The notes beneath the pieces were generated by a model. That model was not told the DNA's origin and made no database searches. It was given only the letters and a program-made list of their open reading frames with translations. The position numbers were made by a program, and so were the translations under genes. From positions 558,001 through 622,000 of the forward strand of contig NZ_QKLU01000001.1 in NCBI RefSeq assembly GCF_003208655.1: a stretch of 64,000 bases of DNA, given 5' to 3'. The stretch comes from Pedobacter nutrimenti (GTDB lineage Bacteria; Bacteroidota; Bacteroidia; Sphingobacteriales; Sphingobacteriaceae). Below, piece by piece: positions 17,415 to 26,757 of the stretch; within the stretch, counting starts at the first letter, position 1; the number at the start of each line of letters is the position of its first letter.

Positions 17415-20400
17415 ATGAAATCAAAACCTTTACAGTCTAAACTACTGAAGGTTGCGTTTTTACAGGTTATATTCACCACCCCTCTTATCGGAAATACATG
17501 GGCAACATCGCGCTCTAATCCCATTCCGACCGGATCTTTGGACAGAATGACCATTAATGCAACCTATACTAAAAAAAACGTTACCGTAAGCGGAACGGTC
17601 ACTGATGAGAACCATTTACCACTCCCGGGAGTAAGCATAAAAGTCAAAGGCACTAACATTGGTACTTCTACAGATTCCAATGGAAAATATACCTTGGTCG
17701 TCCCAGACAACGGGGCAATACTGATATTCTCTTCTATCGGTTTCAACACTAGAGAAGTATCTTTTAATGGGCAAAAAAGCCTTAATGTGCAGTTAAATTC
17801 TGATGCGAAGAACCTGAATGAACTGGTTGTTGTTGGTTATGGTACACAAAAAAAGAAGGATGTTACAGGTTCAGTAGGATCTGTTTCCCTGACCAATGTT
17901 GAAAAGACACCCGTTTTCGGTACAGCCCAAATGCTTCAGGGACAGGTAAGCGGCGTCCAGGTTACACAAACTAATTCTCAACCAGGGGCAGCTTTCAGCG
18001 TCAGGGTAAGAGGAACAAATTCGATCAACTTCAGCAGTGATCCTTTGTATGTTGTTGATGGTTATGCCGGTGCTGATATTACAGCTTTAAATTCTAATGA
18101 TATCGCTTCAATTGATGTTCTTAAAGATGCCTCCTCAACGGCTATTTATGGTAACAGAGGCGCAAATGGTGTGGTTATCATTACAACAAAATCAGGAACT
18201 GTAGGTAAAAATACAATTTCCGCGGATGTATATTCTGGATTTCAACAAGTTGGAAAAGTGCTTAAAATGATGAATGCGACTGAGTTTGGGACATATTTAA
18301 ATAGGGTTACAACCTATTTAAATCAAAACAACACCACTCAAACCCCGCTTCCTTACACCCAGGCACAACTCGATGCATTAGGTGAAGGTACCAATTATCA
18401 GAAAGAATTATTCAGAACTGCACCAATTACCAATGCAAATGTGGCAATGTCCGGTGGTTCAGAAGGCACCAAGTATCTTTTGAGTTTTAACTATTTCAAT
18501 CAAAAAGGAGTTATTTTGAATTCTGGCTATCAGCGTGGGACAATGAGATATAATTTCAATCGTGCAGTGAGTAAAAAGTTAAATTTTGGCCTGAATTCAC
18601 AGGTTTCTTATGATAAACAAAGCCTGGCAAATGTGAATACAACCGGAGGAAGTACAGGAGGAACCTTATTGGATGCCCTCAGAATAAACCCTGCAGTTCC
18701 CATTTTTGATCCAACTGGCTCATTTACTTTTCAAAATGGTCCAGCTGGTTATGCCAATGTTTTGGGCAATCCCATAGCGGCTGCAACATTGAACATCAAT
18801 ACAATAACTAATCTTCGTTTGTTTGCAAACGCCTTTGCAGATTATGAATTTATTCCTAATCTTAAATTAAAAGTAAGTGTTGGTACAGATGACCGTTTTT
18901 CCAATGAACGGACTTTCAGACCGACAACAACTTATCTTGGCAAAAATACAAATGGTTATTCTCAGATTGTTAACCCACAAAACCTGACCTGGTTAAATGA
19001 GAACACCCTAAGTTATAATACCGTATTAAACAAGATACATTCTCTTAGCGGAGTAATAGGTTTTACGTATCAGGAATTCAAATTCAGTAGTAATACGACT
19101 ACGGCTACAGCCTTAACCACCAATAATCTTGGTACAGATAACCTTGGTGTTGGGGGTAGTGTAACCGCCACATCGACTGCTAATAAAATTACTCTAGCCT
19201 CCCTACTTGCAAGGGTAAACTATAGTTTACTGGATAAATACCTTTTAACTGTCTCTTACAGAAGAGACGGAACTTCGACTTTGGGAACAAAGAATCAATG
19301 GGGAAATTTTGCATCGGGAGCCCTAGCCTGGAGGGTTTCATCTGAAGAATTTCTTAAAAACATAAAGGAAATTAGTGACCTTAAATTAAGGTTAGGCTAT
19401 GGTATAACCGGAAATTCAAATATTCCTGCTTATTCTTCTTTATCTCAATACGTGTTCAATACTTACTACCTAAATGGCCGTGTTGTTGGCGCTTCTCCCA
19501 ATAACATTGGAAATCCGAATTTGAAATGGGAAAGTACCAGAGCAATTAATGGAGGGGTTGATTTGGGTTTATTTGCAAACCGGCTCACTTTTACGGCCGA
19601 CTATTATGATAAAAGAACAGATAAATTGCTTTTTAACAGAACTGTACCCTCAAGCAGCGGTTTTACAACGGTAATTGATAACATTGGTTCAGTGAGTAAT
19701 AAAGGCTTTGAATTTTCAATAACCTCTCAGAATATACAATCAGAAAAAGTAAAATGGTCTACTTCTTTTAATTTTTCAAGAAACATCAATAAAATACTTA
19801 GTCTAGGGGATGTAGATTTTCAATATACGGGTAATGTCAGTTCAAGTTTATATCCTGGAGGTAGAAATGCAGCGATATTACAGGTTGGAAAACCAATCGG
19901 CTCATTTTATGGTTATGTATTTGATGGTATCTGGCAAAGTGCACAGGAGATTGCCCAAAGTGGAATTACTTCAGCTGTAAAGCCTGGGGATCCTAAGTAC
20001 AAGGACCTGAATGGCGATCATCTTATAAATGATGGGGACAGAACAATTATTGGCCAGGCCCTTCCTAAATTTAGCTATGGCCTCAGTAGCAACCTGACGG
20101 TAGGTAAGTTTAACTTATTTGTACTTGTTCAGGGGGTATATGGGAATCAGATCCTGAATGAGAACAAAGTAGAAATTGAAAATGGGACTTTATCAGATAA
20201 TAAACTGGCTTATGTTTTAACTGACAGTTGGAATGGTCCTGGTACCAGTAATACACTACCTAGTGTGGGAAGTTCTTACCGTAGAGGATTGGGGCCAACC
20301 AGCGATATACTGGAAAGCGGAAGTTACCTCCGCTTTAAAACCATAACATTGACCTATGAGTTGCCTTTACCGAAAACGTCTTCTATTTTCAAGACCGCGA

Positions 20401-20570
20401 GTGTATATGCTACAGGTCAGAATCTTTTTACGATTACTAAATATTCCGGTTATGATCCCGAGGTGAACTCTTATTCAAATACCGCCGGGAACTACACTTC
20501 TCTGGGTACTGACTATAATCCTTATCCAAATATAAGGACTTATACTTTGGGATTAAGATTAGGTTTTTAA
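17415..20570 (+). CDS. SusC/RagA TonB-linked outer membrane transporter (no STN domain)
   Basis: The ATG at 17415 gives 1051 residues beginning MKSKPLQSKLLKV with a signal peptide. A frame-extending TTG at 17361 is unlikely to be used. A carboxypeptidase-D regulatory-like domain (about 56-130; LPLPGVSIKVKGTNIGTSTD) precedes the NELVVVGYGTQKKKDVTGSV plug entry and the barrel, which ends TLGLRLGF. It lacks STN, so the divergent sigma/FecR pair probably does not sense through it. It is followed 20 bases later by its SusD partner. No glycan enzyme is attached, so its substrate is unknown. Confidence 0.92.
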   Translation: MKSKPLQSKLLKVAFLQVIFTTPLIGNTWATSRSNPIPTGSLDRMTINATYTKKNVTVSGTVTDENHLPLPGVSIKVKGTNIGTSTDSNGKYTLVVPDNGAILIFSSIGFNTREVSFNGQKSLNVQLNSDAKNLNELVVVGYGTQKKKDVTGSVGSVSLTNVEKTPVFGTAQMLQGQVSGVQVTQTNSQPGAAFSVRVRGTNSINFSSDPLYVVDGYAGADITALNSNDIASIDVLKDASSTAIYGNRGANGVVIITTKSGTVGKNTISADVYSGFQQVGKVLKMMNATEFGTYLNRVTTYLNQNNTTQTPLPYTQAQLDALGEGTNYQKELFRTAPITNANVAMSGGSEGTKYLLSFNYFNQKGVILNSGYQRGTMRYNFNRAVSKKLNFGLNSQVSYDKQSLANVNTTGGSTGGTLLDALRINPAVPIFDPTGSFTFQNGPAGYANVLGNPIAAATLNINTITNLRLFANAFADYEFIPNLKLKVSVGTDDRFSNERTFRPTTTYLGKNTNGYSQIVNPQNLTWLNENTLSYNTVLNKIHSLSGVIGFTYQEFKFSSNTTTATALTTNNLGTDNLGVGGSVTATSTANKITLASLLARVNYSLLDKYLLTVSYRRDGTSTLGTKNQWGNFASGALAWRVSSEEFLKNIKEISDLKLRLGYGITGNSNIPAYSSLSQYVFNTYYLNGRVVGASPNNIGNPNLKWESTRAINGGVDLGLFANRLTFTADYYDKRTDKLLFNRTVPSSSGFTTVIDNIGSVSNKGFEFSITSQNIQSEKVKWSTSFNFSRNINKILSLGDVDFQYTGNVSSSLYPGGRNAAILQVGKPIGSFYGYVFDGIWQSAQEIAQSGITSAVKPGDPKYKDLNGDHLINDGDRTIIGQALPKFSYGLSSNLTVGKFNLFVLVQGVYGNQILNENKVEIENGTLSDNKLAYVLTDSWNGPGTSNTLPSVGSSYRRGLGPTSDILESGSYLRFKTITLTYELPLPKTSSIFKTASVYATGQNLFTITKYSGYDPEVNSYSNTAGNYTSLGTDYNPYPNIRTYTLGLRLGF

Positions 20571-20589
20571 CCATTAAACAGAACAGAAT

Positions 20590-22041
20590 ATGAAAAAGAT
20601 ATTTATAGCTTTAACTTTAGTGCCTCTGTTTTTTGCTTCTTGTAAAAAATCATTGGAAGAAAAGCCATACAGCGTATTGACACCTGTCAATTTCTATACA
20701 AATGCTGCCGATGCACAGCTTGCTATTAATGGTGTGCTTAGTCAATTGCAACCACAAGCCTATTATCAACGCACTATTTACCTGATTACAGAACTCACAG
20801 GAGATGCTTTAGTTCCATTGCTAACGCAGAATCAGGAACGGATTGATTTATACAAAATGCAGTACAATTCCGCTAATATCGAAATCCAGAACTGGTGGCA
20901 GAACAGTTACAAACTGATTAGTCGTGCTAATGATGTCATTGCGAATGTTCCTGGAATCAATATGGATGTTAGCGCAAAAAACAATATTGTAGGTAATGCT
21001 ATGTTTTTAAGGGCAATGGCCTATTTTGATTTGGTCAGAAGTTTCGGTGATGTGCCGATGATACTTGAGCCAATTAAAGGGTTGGATGATCCAAATCTTT
21101 ATCCTGACAAAACACCTACAGTTAAGATCTATGCACAGATCATCTCAGATCTCAAATATGCAGAAGCCAATTGTTTTGCAGAAAACAAAATTACTTCAAA
21201 AGGAATGGTTTCTTCTGGAGCAGCTTCAGCAATGCTGGCAAGAGTATACCTCCAACGAGCAAGCACTTCGGTTGCAGATGCTCAGGATAACCAAAATGCG
21301 TTAACTTCATGCAACAAAGTGATAAACTCTGGTATTTATAAGCTGATGACTAATTACGCTGATGTATTTGATTGTGATAAAAAATATTACCCAACACAAA
21401 CAGAGCATATTTTTGATGTACAGTTTGGTGAGGATAATACGACAACACAAAATATTATTATCAGGATGTTTAGCCCTTCCGTGCTTCAGGGTTCAGGCTC
21501 ATTTGTTGCTAATTTGAATCTCTTTAATAATACCTATACAAAAGACGATGTAATCCGTAAAAACTGGAACGTTGTTAATAAGGCTGGCGCAACCACGGTA
21601 ACTCCTTATATTTCAAAGTATAAAGATCCAAAGTGGGTTCCAGGAAGCAATAACTCACGCGTTAACTGGATCGTTTTGCGTTATGCCGATGTACTAATGA
21701 TGCAATCTGAAGCTATGAACAATCTTAATCCTGCTGACCCTGCTAAATTTGACGGTTTAAATGCAGTCAGAGCAAGAGCTGGCCTGACCCTACCGACACA
21801 GCAGTTAAGCTTGGCCAATACACCTACATCATCTGCTTTTGTTGACTCACTGGTTAAAGACCGGTCAAGGGAACTATGCGTAGAAGGCCATAGAAGATGG
21901 GATTTAATTCGACTGGGAAAATATAAAGAAGTTCAAAAAGCGGTGAACAATGTTACTGTACAGGATTTTCAATTACTTTTTCCTATCCCCTCTACGGAGT
22001 TGGACGCAAACAAAAAGCTTAAACAGAACCCTGGATATTAA
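20590..22041 (+). CDS. SusD/RagB-like lipoprotein
   Basis: A 483-residue lipoprotein (Cys18 in FFASCKK) with N-terminal SusD-like (PF14322-type) and C-terminal RagB/SusD (PF07980-type) regions. The late signature DRSRELCVEGHRRWDLIRLGKY and the final LFPIPSTELDANKKLKQNPGY are diagnostic. It binds the cargo of the adjacent SusC. The operon ends with a strong terminator just downstream, so this SusCD pair stands without enzymes or a dedicated regulator. Confidence 0.93.
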   Translation: MKKIFIALTLVPLFFASCKKSLEEKPYSVLTPVNFYTNAADAQLAINGVLSQLQPQAYYQRTIYLITELTGDALVPLLTQNQERIDLYKMQYNSANIEIQNWWQNSYKLISRANDVIANVPGINMDVSAKNNIVGNAMFLRAMAYFDLVRSFGDVPMILEPIKGLDDPNLYPDKTPTVKIYAQIISDLKYAEANCFAENKITSKGMVSSGAASAMLARVYLQRASTSVADAQDNQNALTSCNKVINSGIYKLMTNYADVFDCDKKYYPTQTEHIFDVQFGEDNTTTQNIIIRMFSPSVLQGSGSFVANLNLFNNTYTKDDVIRKNWNVVNKAGATTVTPYISKYKDPKWVPGSNNSRVNWIVLRYADVLMMQSEAMNNLNPADPAKFDGLNAVRARAGLTLPTQQLSLANTPTSSAFVDSLVKDRSRELCVEGHRRWDLIRLGKYKEVQKAVNNVTVQDFQLLFPIPSTELDANKKLKQNPGY

Positions 22042-22049
22042 AATTGTAT

Positions 22050-22093
22050 GTAAAACAAAAAGCCGGCCCAATAAGGCCGGCTTTTTGTTTTAC
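22050..22093. terminator. Bidirectional terminator overlapping the MFS stop codon
   Basis: Nineteen-base perfect arms (22050-22068 and 22075-22093) with core AAAGCCGGCC/GGCCGGCTTT and A/T runs on both sides. The right arm includes the stop codon of the convergent MFS gene, so one hairpin serves both operons. Confidence 0.9.
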
Positions 22094-23382
22094 ACTTCCA
22101 TGATTGGAACTATTTCTGATTCAGGATCAGGAGTCGAAGTTGGAAGCCCGGACTCTTTAGCCCTTTTAATGGCCAGCTGGTTAACCCTGTACATCAGAAA
22201 AATACTGATCAGAGAAATTACAACCACGACATAGCCAACGATATCATAATGTTGAAGCGGGCTAAACTTATCCTTCTGAACCACAATCAGGCCTGATACA
22301 GCCGCCGCTATTCCACCAGCAATCTGCTGAAGAGAGGAATTTATGCTCATAAACGCACCACGATCAGCCATGTCCGGCACTGCACTTGTCAATGCAGATG
22401 AAGGAACCATTCTTCCCATAATGCCCATCATCATCACAACATTAAGACACATAACAATCCAAAGTGGTGTAGCGGATAAATTTGTATAGATCACACAGGT
22501 AATGATCATCCACAAACAGGATATAGTAAACAGTTTATATTTGCTTACCTGGTCACTCAGACGGCCAATAAGAGGCATAATGACCAGGGCGGAAACACCA
22601 GAAACCATAAAAAGCAATGGCAACTGCTTTTCTGTTACCCCAAGGTTATTTACTGCAAAAACACTACCAAATGGCATCATCATAAAACCGCCAATAGAAA
22701 GTACTGCTGTGGCCATATACCCAATATGATAATTGGATTTTACCAATGTATGCAACAGATGCTTAAAAGCAGTCTTGTCTCTTTGCATTTTCAAATGCTC
22801 ATTTACTGGTTTTAGTTTTAGCGCAATAAAAATTGCAATCAGAATAGCCATCCCTGCAATCATTAAAAAAGGAGCTTCCCAGCCCCATAAGTTGGCTATA
22901 AAAAGGCCTATAGGAATACCCAGGACCTGACTTGCCCCAAAACCCATCTGTACAAAGCCCATTACTCTTCCTCTTTGTTCCAATACAAAAATATCGGCAA
23001 TAATAGCCATTGAAATGGAGCTGATGACACCACCAAACAAACCGGTGATGATACGGGCAGCTACCAGTACCTGATAGGATGTTGAAATACCGCAAAATAT
23101 AGTACCTGCAATAAAACCTGTATAAAAGAAGAGCAATAGTTTCTTACGGTCAAAACGATCCGCAAAACCCGCGGTTAGTAAACCCGAAATACCTGCACTG
23201 AAGGCATAAGCAGAAACTGCGATACCAAAATGAGAAGGCTTCATGTCCAGAGATTTTATGAGCAAGTCTCCCAGAGGAGACATGACCATAAAATCCAGTA
23301 TCACCGTAAATTGTGTAATTGCTAAAATAAAAATGACAAACTTCTGGTAGTCTGTAAAATTGTTGGTTTGTTTAATCTTCAT
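22090..23382 (-). CDS. MFS transporter, drug-efflux type
   Basis: A 430-residue protein with about twelve transmembrane segments. Motif A between TM2 and TM3 reads GFADRFDRKKLLLF, and FVQMGFGASQVLGIPIGLFIA is typical of the DHA1 multidrug/sugar-efflux branch. It is the last gene of a TetR-small protein-MFS operon, 5 bases after the 74-residue gene. Export of a toxic compound under TetR control is the likely role. The substrate is unknown. Confidence 0.88.
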   Translation of the reverse strand: MKIKQTNNFTDYQKFVIFILAITQFTVILDFMVMSPLGDLLIKSLDMKPSHFGIAVSAYAFSAGISGLLTAGFADRFDRKKLLLFFYTGFIAGTIFCGISTSYQVLVAARIITGLFGGVISSISMAIIADIFVLEQRGRVMGFVQMGFGASQVLGIPIGLFIANLWGWEAPFLMIAGMAILIAIFIALKLKPVNEHLKMQRDKTAFKHLLHTLVKSNYHIGYMATAVLSIGGFMMMPFGSVFAVNNLGVTEKQLPLLFMVSGVSALVIMPLIGRLSDQVSKYKLFTISCLWMIITCVIYTNLSATPLWIVMCLNVVMMMGIMGRMVPSSALTSAVPDMADRGAFMSINSSLQQIAGGIAAAVSGLIVVQKDKFSPLQHYDIVGYVVVVISLISIFLMYRVNQLAIKRAKESGLPTSTPDPESEIVPIMEV

Positions 23383-23387
23383 AAATA

Positions 23388-23612
23388 TTATTTTAATTCA
23401 CAGCACTCATAGCCATGATCAGTTATCAGTTTAATTATTTGTTGATGTTTTAAATGATGAGATACAATCCTCAGAACATAATCCTCATCATCCAGATCTA
23501 TATTCCAGCCGGCAATGTTTTGCTGGGCGTCGAGTACAGATTGTACGACTCGTCTGTCTGATTCAGATTTGATGTCTGTCTTAAAAAGCAGGATATGATC
23601 AAAATTCTCCAT
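23388..23612 (-). CDS. Small conserved-looking protein, HMA-like fold without CxxC
   Basis: This 74-residue protein has no signal peptide. Its predicted beta-alpha-beta-beta-alpha-beta pattern (HILLFKTDI, DRRVVQSVLDAQ, GWNIDLDDEDYVLRIVS, QQIIKLITDHGYECCEL) resembles heavy-metal-associated/ferredoxin-like chaperones. It lacks the N-terminal metal-binding CxxC and instead has a CysCys pair at the C-terminus (71-72). It lies between the TetR and MFS genes with gaps of 26 and 5 bases. A ligand-binding or metal-related accessory role is speculation. Confidence 0.7.
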   Translation of the reverse strand: MENFDHILLFKTDIKSESDRRVVQSVLDAQQNIAGWNIDLDDEDYVLRIVSHHLKHQQIIKLITDHGYECCELK

Positions 23613-23638
23613 TGTCTGTAATGATTAATAAGTTAAAA

Positions 23639-24229
23639 CTAACACTTTAAAGCTTTCACAACCAGGTCAAAACTCTGCCAGAGCATCTCATCTGTCAGAA
23701 CAAAAGGTGTACCTCCCAAACTTTGACCTTCATTGTTAAATTTAATCAGTGCATAAAGTGGTGCATAGGCAATAGACCAAAATACCTCCAGGGGCATGGC
23801 ATTAATCTCGCCGCGGGACACCACATTTTCCATAAATTTGCCAAGAGTAAGTGAAATATCTCCCATAAATGAAGCTAAAAATTGTTCCTGATACGGCGAA
23901 GTTCTTAGCTGTTCATAAAACAGGCCGATGGATTTATTCGCCGTCATGTGCCTGTAACGGTTTTGCCATTGCCTGCGCAATCCATCTTCAAAAGAGGAAT
24001 CAGGGTCAAAGTCTTTTAGCGTAGCTGCCGCCATTAAGGCACCATGTTCTATGGCAAGATTTAAAATAAGATCGTCTTTATCTTTATAGTAAATATAAAG
24101 CGTGGCCACGGAAATGCCACAGGCTTTGGCGAGTTTATTTACGCTAAAGTTTTCAAATCCACCTTTTCCAATTAATTCTATCGCTTTTTGTTTAACCAAC
24201 TGCTCCTTTTCGATACATCTTGCTCTCAT
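23639..24229 (-). CDS. TetR/AcrR family transcriptional repressor
   Basis: The ATG at 24229 is chosen, giving 196 residues. An in-frame ATG at 24265 lies inside the operator and promoter and would add 12 hydrophobic residues. The N-terminal HTH (about 5-50) reads GFENFSVNKLAKACGISVATLYIYYKDKDDL. The C-terminal ligand-binding domain is helical, with W, F and Y residues. It heads the efflux operon and should repress it through the palindrome at 24250-24273. Confidence 0.9.
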   Translation of the reverse strand: MRARCIEKEQLVKQKAIELIGKGGFENFSVNKLAKACGISVATLYIYYKDKDDLILNLAIEHGALMAAATLKDFDPDSSFEDGLRRQWQNRYRHMTANKSIGLFYEQLRTSPYQEQFLASFMGDISLTLGKFMENVVSRGEINAMPLEVFWSIAYAPLYALIKFNNEGQSLGGTPFVLTDEMLWQSFDLVVKALKC

Positions 24230-24244
24230 AATACAAATTATACT

Positions 24245-24273
24245 CAAATATAAATGAATGTTCATTCATTTAT
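24245..24273 (-). promoter_or_regulatory. TetR operator overlapping the operon promoter
   Basis: A 24-bp palindrome (24250-24273) has 11-base perfect arms, ATAAATGAATG and CATTCATTTAT, around TT. On the minus strand the -7 element TATATTTG occupies 24252-24245, so a bound repressor would cover the promoter. The geometry is typical of an autoregulated TetR efflux operon. Confidence 0.85.
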
Positions 24274-24406
24274 GAAATCTATTTAAAAATAATAGATAAT
24301 GAGAAGAATAGGTCTCTGCAGACAAAAGGAATAAATTAGTTTTAGCCAGAATTCATATTAAATATATTCTATATTTAATGAAGATAAACATCTAAATGCA
24401 AGCCCT

Positions 24407-25705
24407 ATGCTGAAACGCACAAAAGGAAGGACTTTAAACAAAATCAGACGATTTTTTAGCGTACTCGGTCCTGGTCTGACCACAGGCGCAGCAGATGATG
24501 ATCCATCAGGTATTGCTACCTATTCCCAGACTGGCGCGCAGTTTGGCTATGGCCAATTATGGACAGCATTGTATATGTTGCCTTTTATGGCAGCTGTACA
24601 GGAAGCTTGTGCCAGGATAGGTCTGGTTACCGGTAAAGGGCTCGCCGCTGTGGTCAAAGAACATTATAGCAAAAAAGTCCTGTATGCAGTTGTCAGTCTG
24701 GTGGTTATTGCCAACACCATAAACATTGGGGCTGATATTGGCGCCATGGCTTCAGCAGCCCAACTCTTGTTTCCGGTCTCCTTTATTGTATTGACATTAT
24801 CGTTTACAGCCGTAATCCTCATACTTGAAATATTTACGAGTTACAATGTTTACTCCAGAATATTAAAATGGCTGGCATTGGCCTTATTGGCCTATCCTAT
24901 TACTGCCTTTATAGTAGATCAGCCATGGGGGACAGTATTAAGGGCCTCCGTTGTGCCGCATTTTGAATGGAATTTTGCATTCCTTTTTATCATTACTGGA
25001 GTGCTGGGTACAACCATATCCCCTTATATGTTTTTTTGGGAGGCCTCTCAAGAGGTTGAAGAACAGAAAAAGGCAAATCTGACCAGGGAAAAAAATCTTA
25101 AAATCAACTGGAGACATATTCATAAAATGCGTCTGGATAACAATTCCGGTATGATCATTTCCGAAATTACCACCTGGTGTATTCTACTTGTGGGGGCTAC
25201 TGTGCTACACAACAGCGGTGTCCGGGACGTTAATACAGCGGCTGATGCGGCAAAAGCCCTTGAACCACTGGTGCACTCCTTTCCCAATGCAGGTTATCTT
25301 TCCAAGCTTATTTTTTCCATAGGGATTATTGGCCTGGGTCTGCTTGCAGTTCCTGTACTTTCTGGCTCAGCGGCTTATGCAGTATCTGAGGCTTTTAATT
25401 GGGAATCTGGTCTTAACCTTAAATTGAGAAAAGCTTATGGCTTTTACGGTGTTATTATTATTGCAACCCTAATTGGCCTGATTATTAATTTTATAGGTAT
25501 TGACCCTGTTAAAGCACTTGTATATGCCGCAGTTCTAAATGGTGTGGCCGCCGTCCCCCTATTATTTCTAATTGCTAAAATCGCAGCCAGTGAAAAAATC
25601 ATGGGTGAATTTAAAAGTGGCTGGCTATCAAAAATTCTGCTTTGGTTTACTTTTATAGCCATGGGCGCTGCAGCTATTGCTATGTTTTTTACCCTTGGTC
25701 AGTAA
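24407..25705 (+). CDS. Nramp-related divalent metal transporter with altered metal-site motifs
   Basis: A 432-residue protein with about eleven transmembrane segments and Nramp landmarks (LGPGLTTGAADDDPSG at 20-35). In classical MntH/Nramp the TM1 motif is DPGN and TM6 has the metal-ligand Met in MPH. Here these read DDPSG (31-35) and ISPY (204-207), so both signature sites differ. Such substitutions are known in Nramp-related Mg2+ transporters and other divergent clades. Mn2+/Fe2+ uptake should therefore not be assumed. It has no metal regulator beside it. Confidence 0.8.
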   Translation: MLKRTKGRTLNKIRRFFSVLGPGLTTGAADDDPSGIATYSQTGAQFGYGQLWTALYMLPFMAAVQEACARIGLVTGKGLAAVVKEHYSKKVLYAVVSLVVIANTINIGADIGAMASAAQLLFPVSFIVLTLSFTAVILILEIFTSYNVYSRILKWLALALLAYPITAFIVDQPWGTVLRASVVPHFEWNFAFLFIITGVLGTTISPYMFFWEASQEVEEQKKANLTREKNLKINWRHIHKMRLDNNSGMIISEITTWCILLVGATVLHNSGVRDVNTAADAAKALEPLVHSFPNAGYLSKLIFSIGIIGLGLLAVPVLSGSAAYAVSEAFNWESGLNLKLRKAYGFYGVIIIATLIGLIINFIGIDPVKALVYAAVLNGVAAVPLLFLIAKIAASEKIMGEFKSGWLSKILLWFTFIAMGAAAIAMFFTLGQ

Positions 25706-25773
25706 GATCTTTTTAGAAAAACAATTTTAAAAAGTGTTATTTTCGCACCATAAAACGAACAACTCCGTTACCT

Positions 25774-26628
25774 ATGAAAACAAAAAAACTAATTGCGGCC
25801 GCTTTTGGTGCTATGGCAATTTTGGCTGTCTCACAGCCCGTTCATGCTCAATTTCTAAAAAAATTAAAGGACAAAGTTAATGCCCAGCTAGACAAAAAAG
25901 TAGATGATGTATTATCCGGCAATAAAAATACAGCTCAGGGTTCTGCTTCATCATCTGCACCTTCTTCAACTACCGAGGATAAGAAGTTTTTTGAAAAAGC
26001 AGCGCTATCCTATAATTTCAGCCCAGGTAAAGACCAAATTTTTGCTGATGACTTTTCTAAAGATGCATCCGGAAGGATGGCTTTATCATGGAAAACAGGT
26101 GGATCCGGTTCTGTAGAAAAATTCCCAAACCAGGAAGGCAAATGGCTGATTTTTAATGAATATACCAGTTATAAACTTAAGAGCGATAAAGCGCTTCCTT
26201 CAAAATTCACCATAGAATTTGATCTTGCAACCCATAGTTTAACAGATACGGAAGATCTTGGAAGCATAGGCTTTGGTTTCGCTCATGACAATGGAAATAC
26301 CAAATTTATTTCTGATGCTTATAATGATAATGCAATTACGCAGACAGAAATAAATTATTATGGGAAAACCGTAAATAACGCAAGCAGCGAGACGAAAATA
26401 AATAATACGGTTAATTTTCCGCTTGCAGGTTATGCCATTGGAAAGATGCATGTTGAGATTGCTGTAAATGGACAGAACATGTTGGTTTACCTGGATAAAG
26501 TCAAAGTGCTCGATACAGATATGTTTCTTAAAAGCACAGGAAATAAATATTTTTATATCAGTGCCCCCTTTAAATTGAAACACGATGCTCAGGTTGGGAT
26601 TAGTAATTTTAGATTAGCAGCATTGTAA
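25774..26628 (+). CDS. Secreted hypothetical protein with jellyroll-like domain
   Basis: This 284-residue protein has a signal peptide cleaved near VHAQ. A Lys-rich amphipathic segment (FLKKLKDKVNAQLDKKVDDVL) and a Ser/Thr-rich linker follow. The domain at about 85-284 contains FADDFSKDASGRMALSWKTGG and KFTIEFDLATH, consistent with a concanavalin-like/LamG-type fold. Similar N-terminal regions occur in Bacteroidota OmpA-family proteins, but no OmpA domain follows here. The function is unknown. A nearly ideal terminator follows immediately. Confidence 0.65.
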   Translation: MKTKKLIAAAFGAMAILAVSQPVHAQFLKKLKDKVNAQLDKKVDDVLSGNKNTAQGSASSSAPSSTTEDKKFFEKAALSYNFSPGKDQIFADDFSKDASGRMALSWKTGGSGSVEKFPNQEGKWLIFNEYTSYKLKSDKALPSKFTIEFDLATHSLTDTEDLGSIGFGFAHDNGNTKFISDAYNDNAITQTEINYYGKTVNNASSETKINNTVNFPLAGYAIGKMHVEIAVNGQNMLVYLDKVKVLDTDMFLKSTGNKYFYISAPFKLKHDAQVGISNFRLAAL

Positions 26629-26637
26629 AATAATATA

Positions 26638-26684
26638 GATTACTTAAAAAGGCCGTTTCATAGAAACGGCCTTTTTAAGTAATC
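26638..26684 (+). terminator. Strong hairpin terminator
   Basis: Twenty-two-base perfect arms (26638-26659 and 26663-26684) with a 3-base loop ATA. The core is AAAAAGGCCGTTTC/GAAACGGCCTTTTT. Confidence 0.9.
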
Positions 26685-26726
26685 ACCCTATCTGATTATA
26701 ACTTTACAGTAAAATAATCAAATCAC

Positions 26727-26734
26727 TATATTTG
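26727..26734 (+). promoter_or_regulatory. -7 promoter element of the LysR gene
   Basis: TATATTTG, an exact TAnnTTTG match, 24 bases before the ATG. The -33 region is not clear. Confidence 0.6.
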
Positions 26735-26757
26735 TATTATATTTATAATAATAAGAT

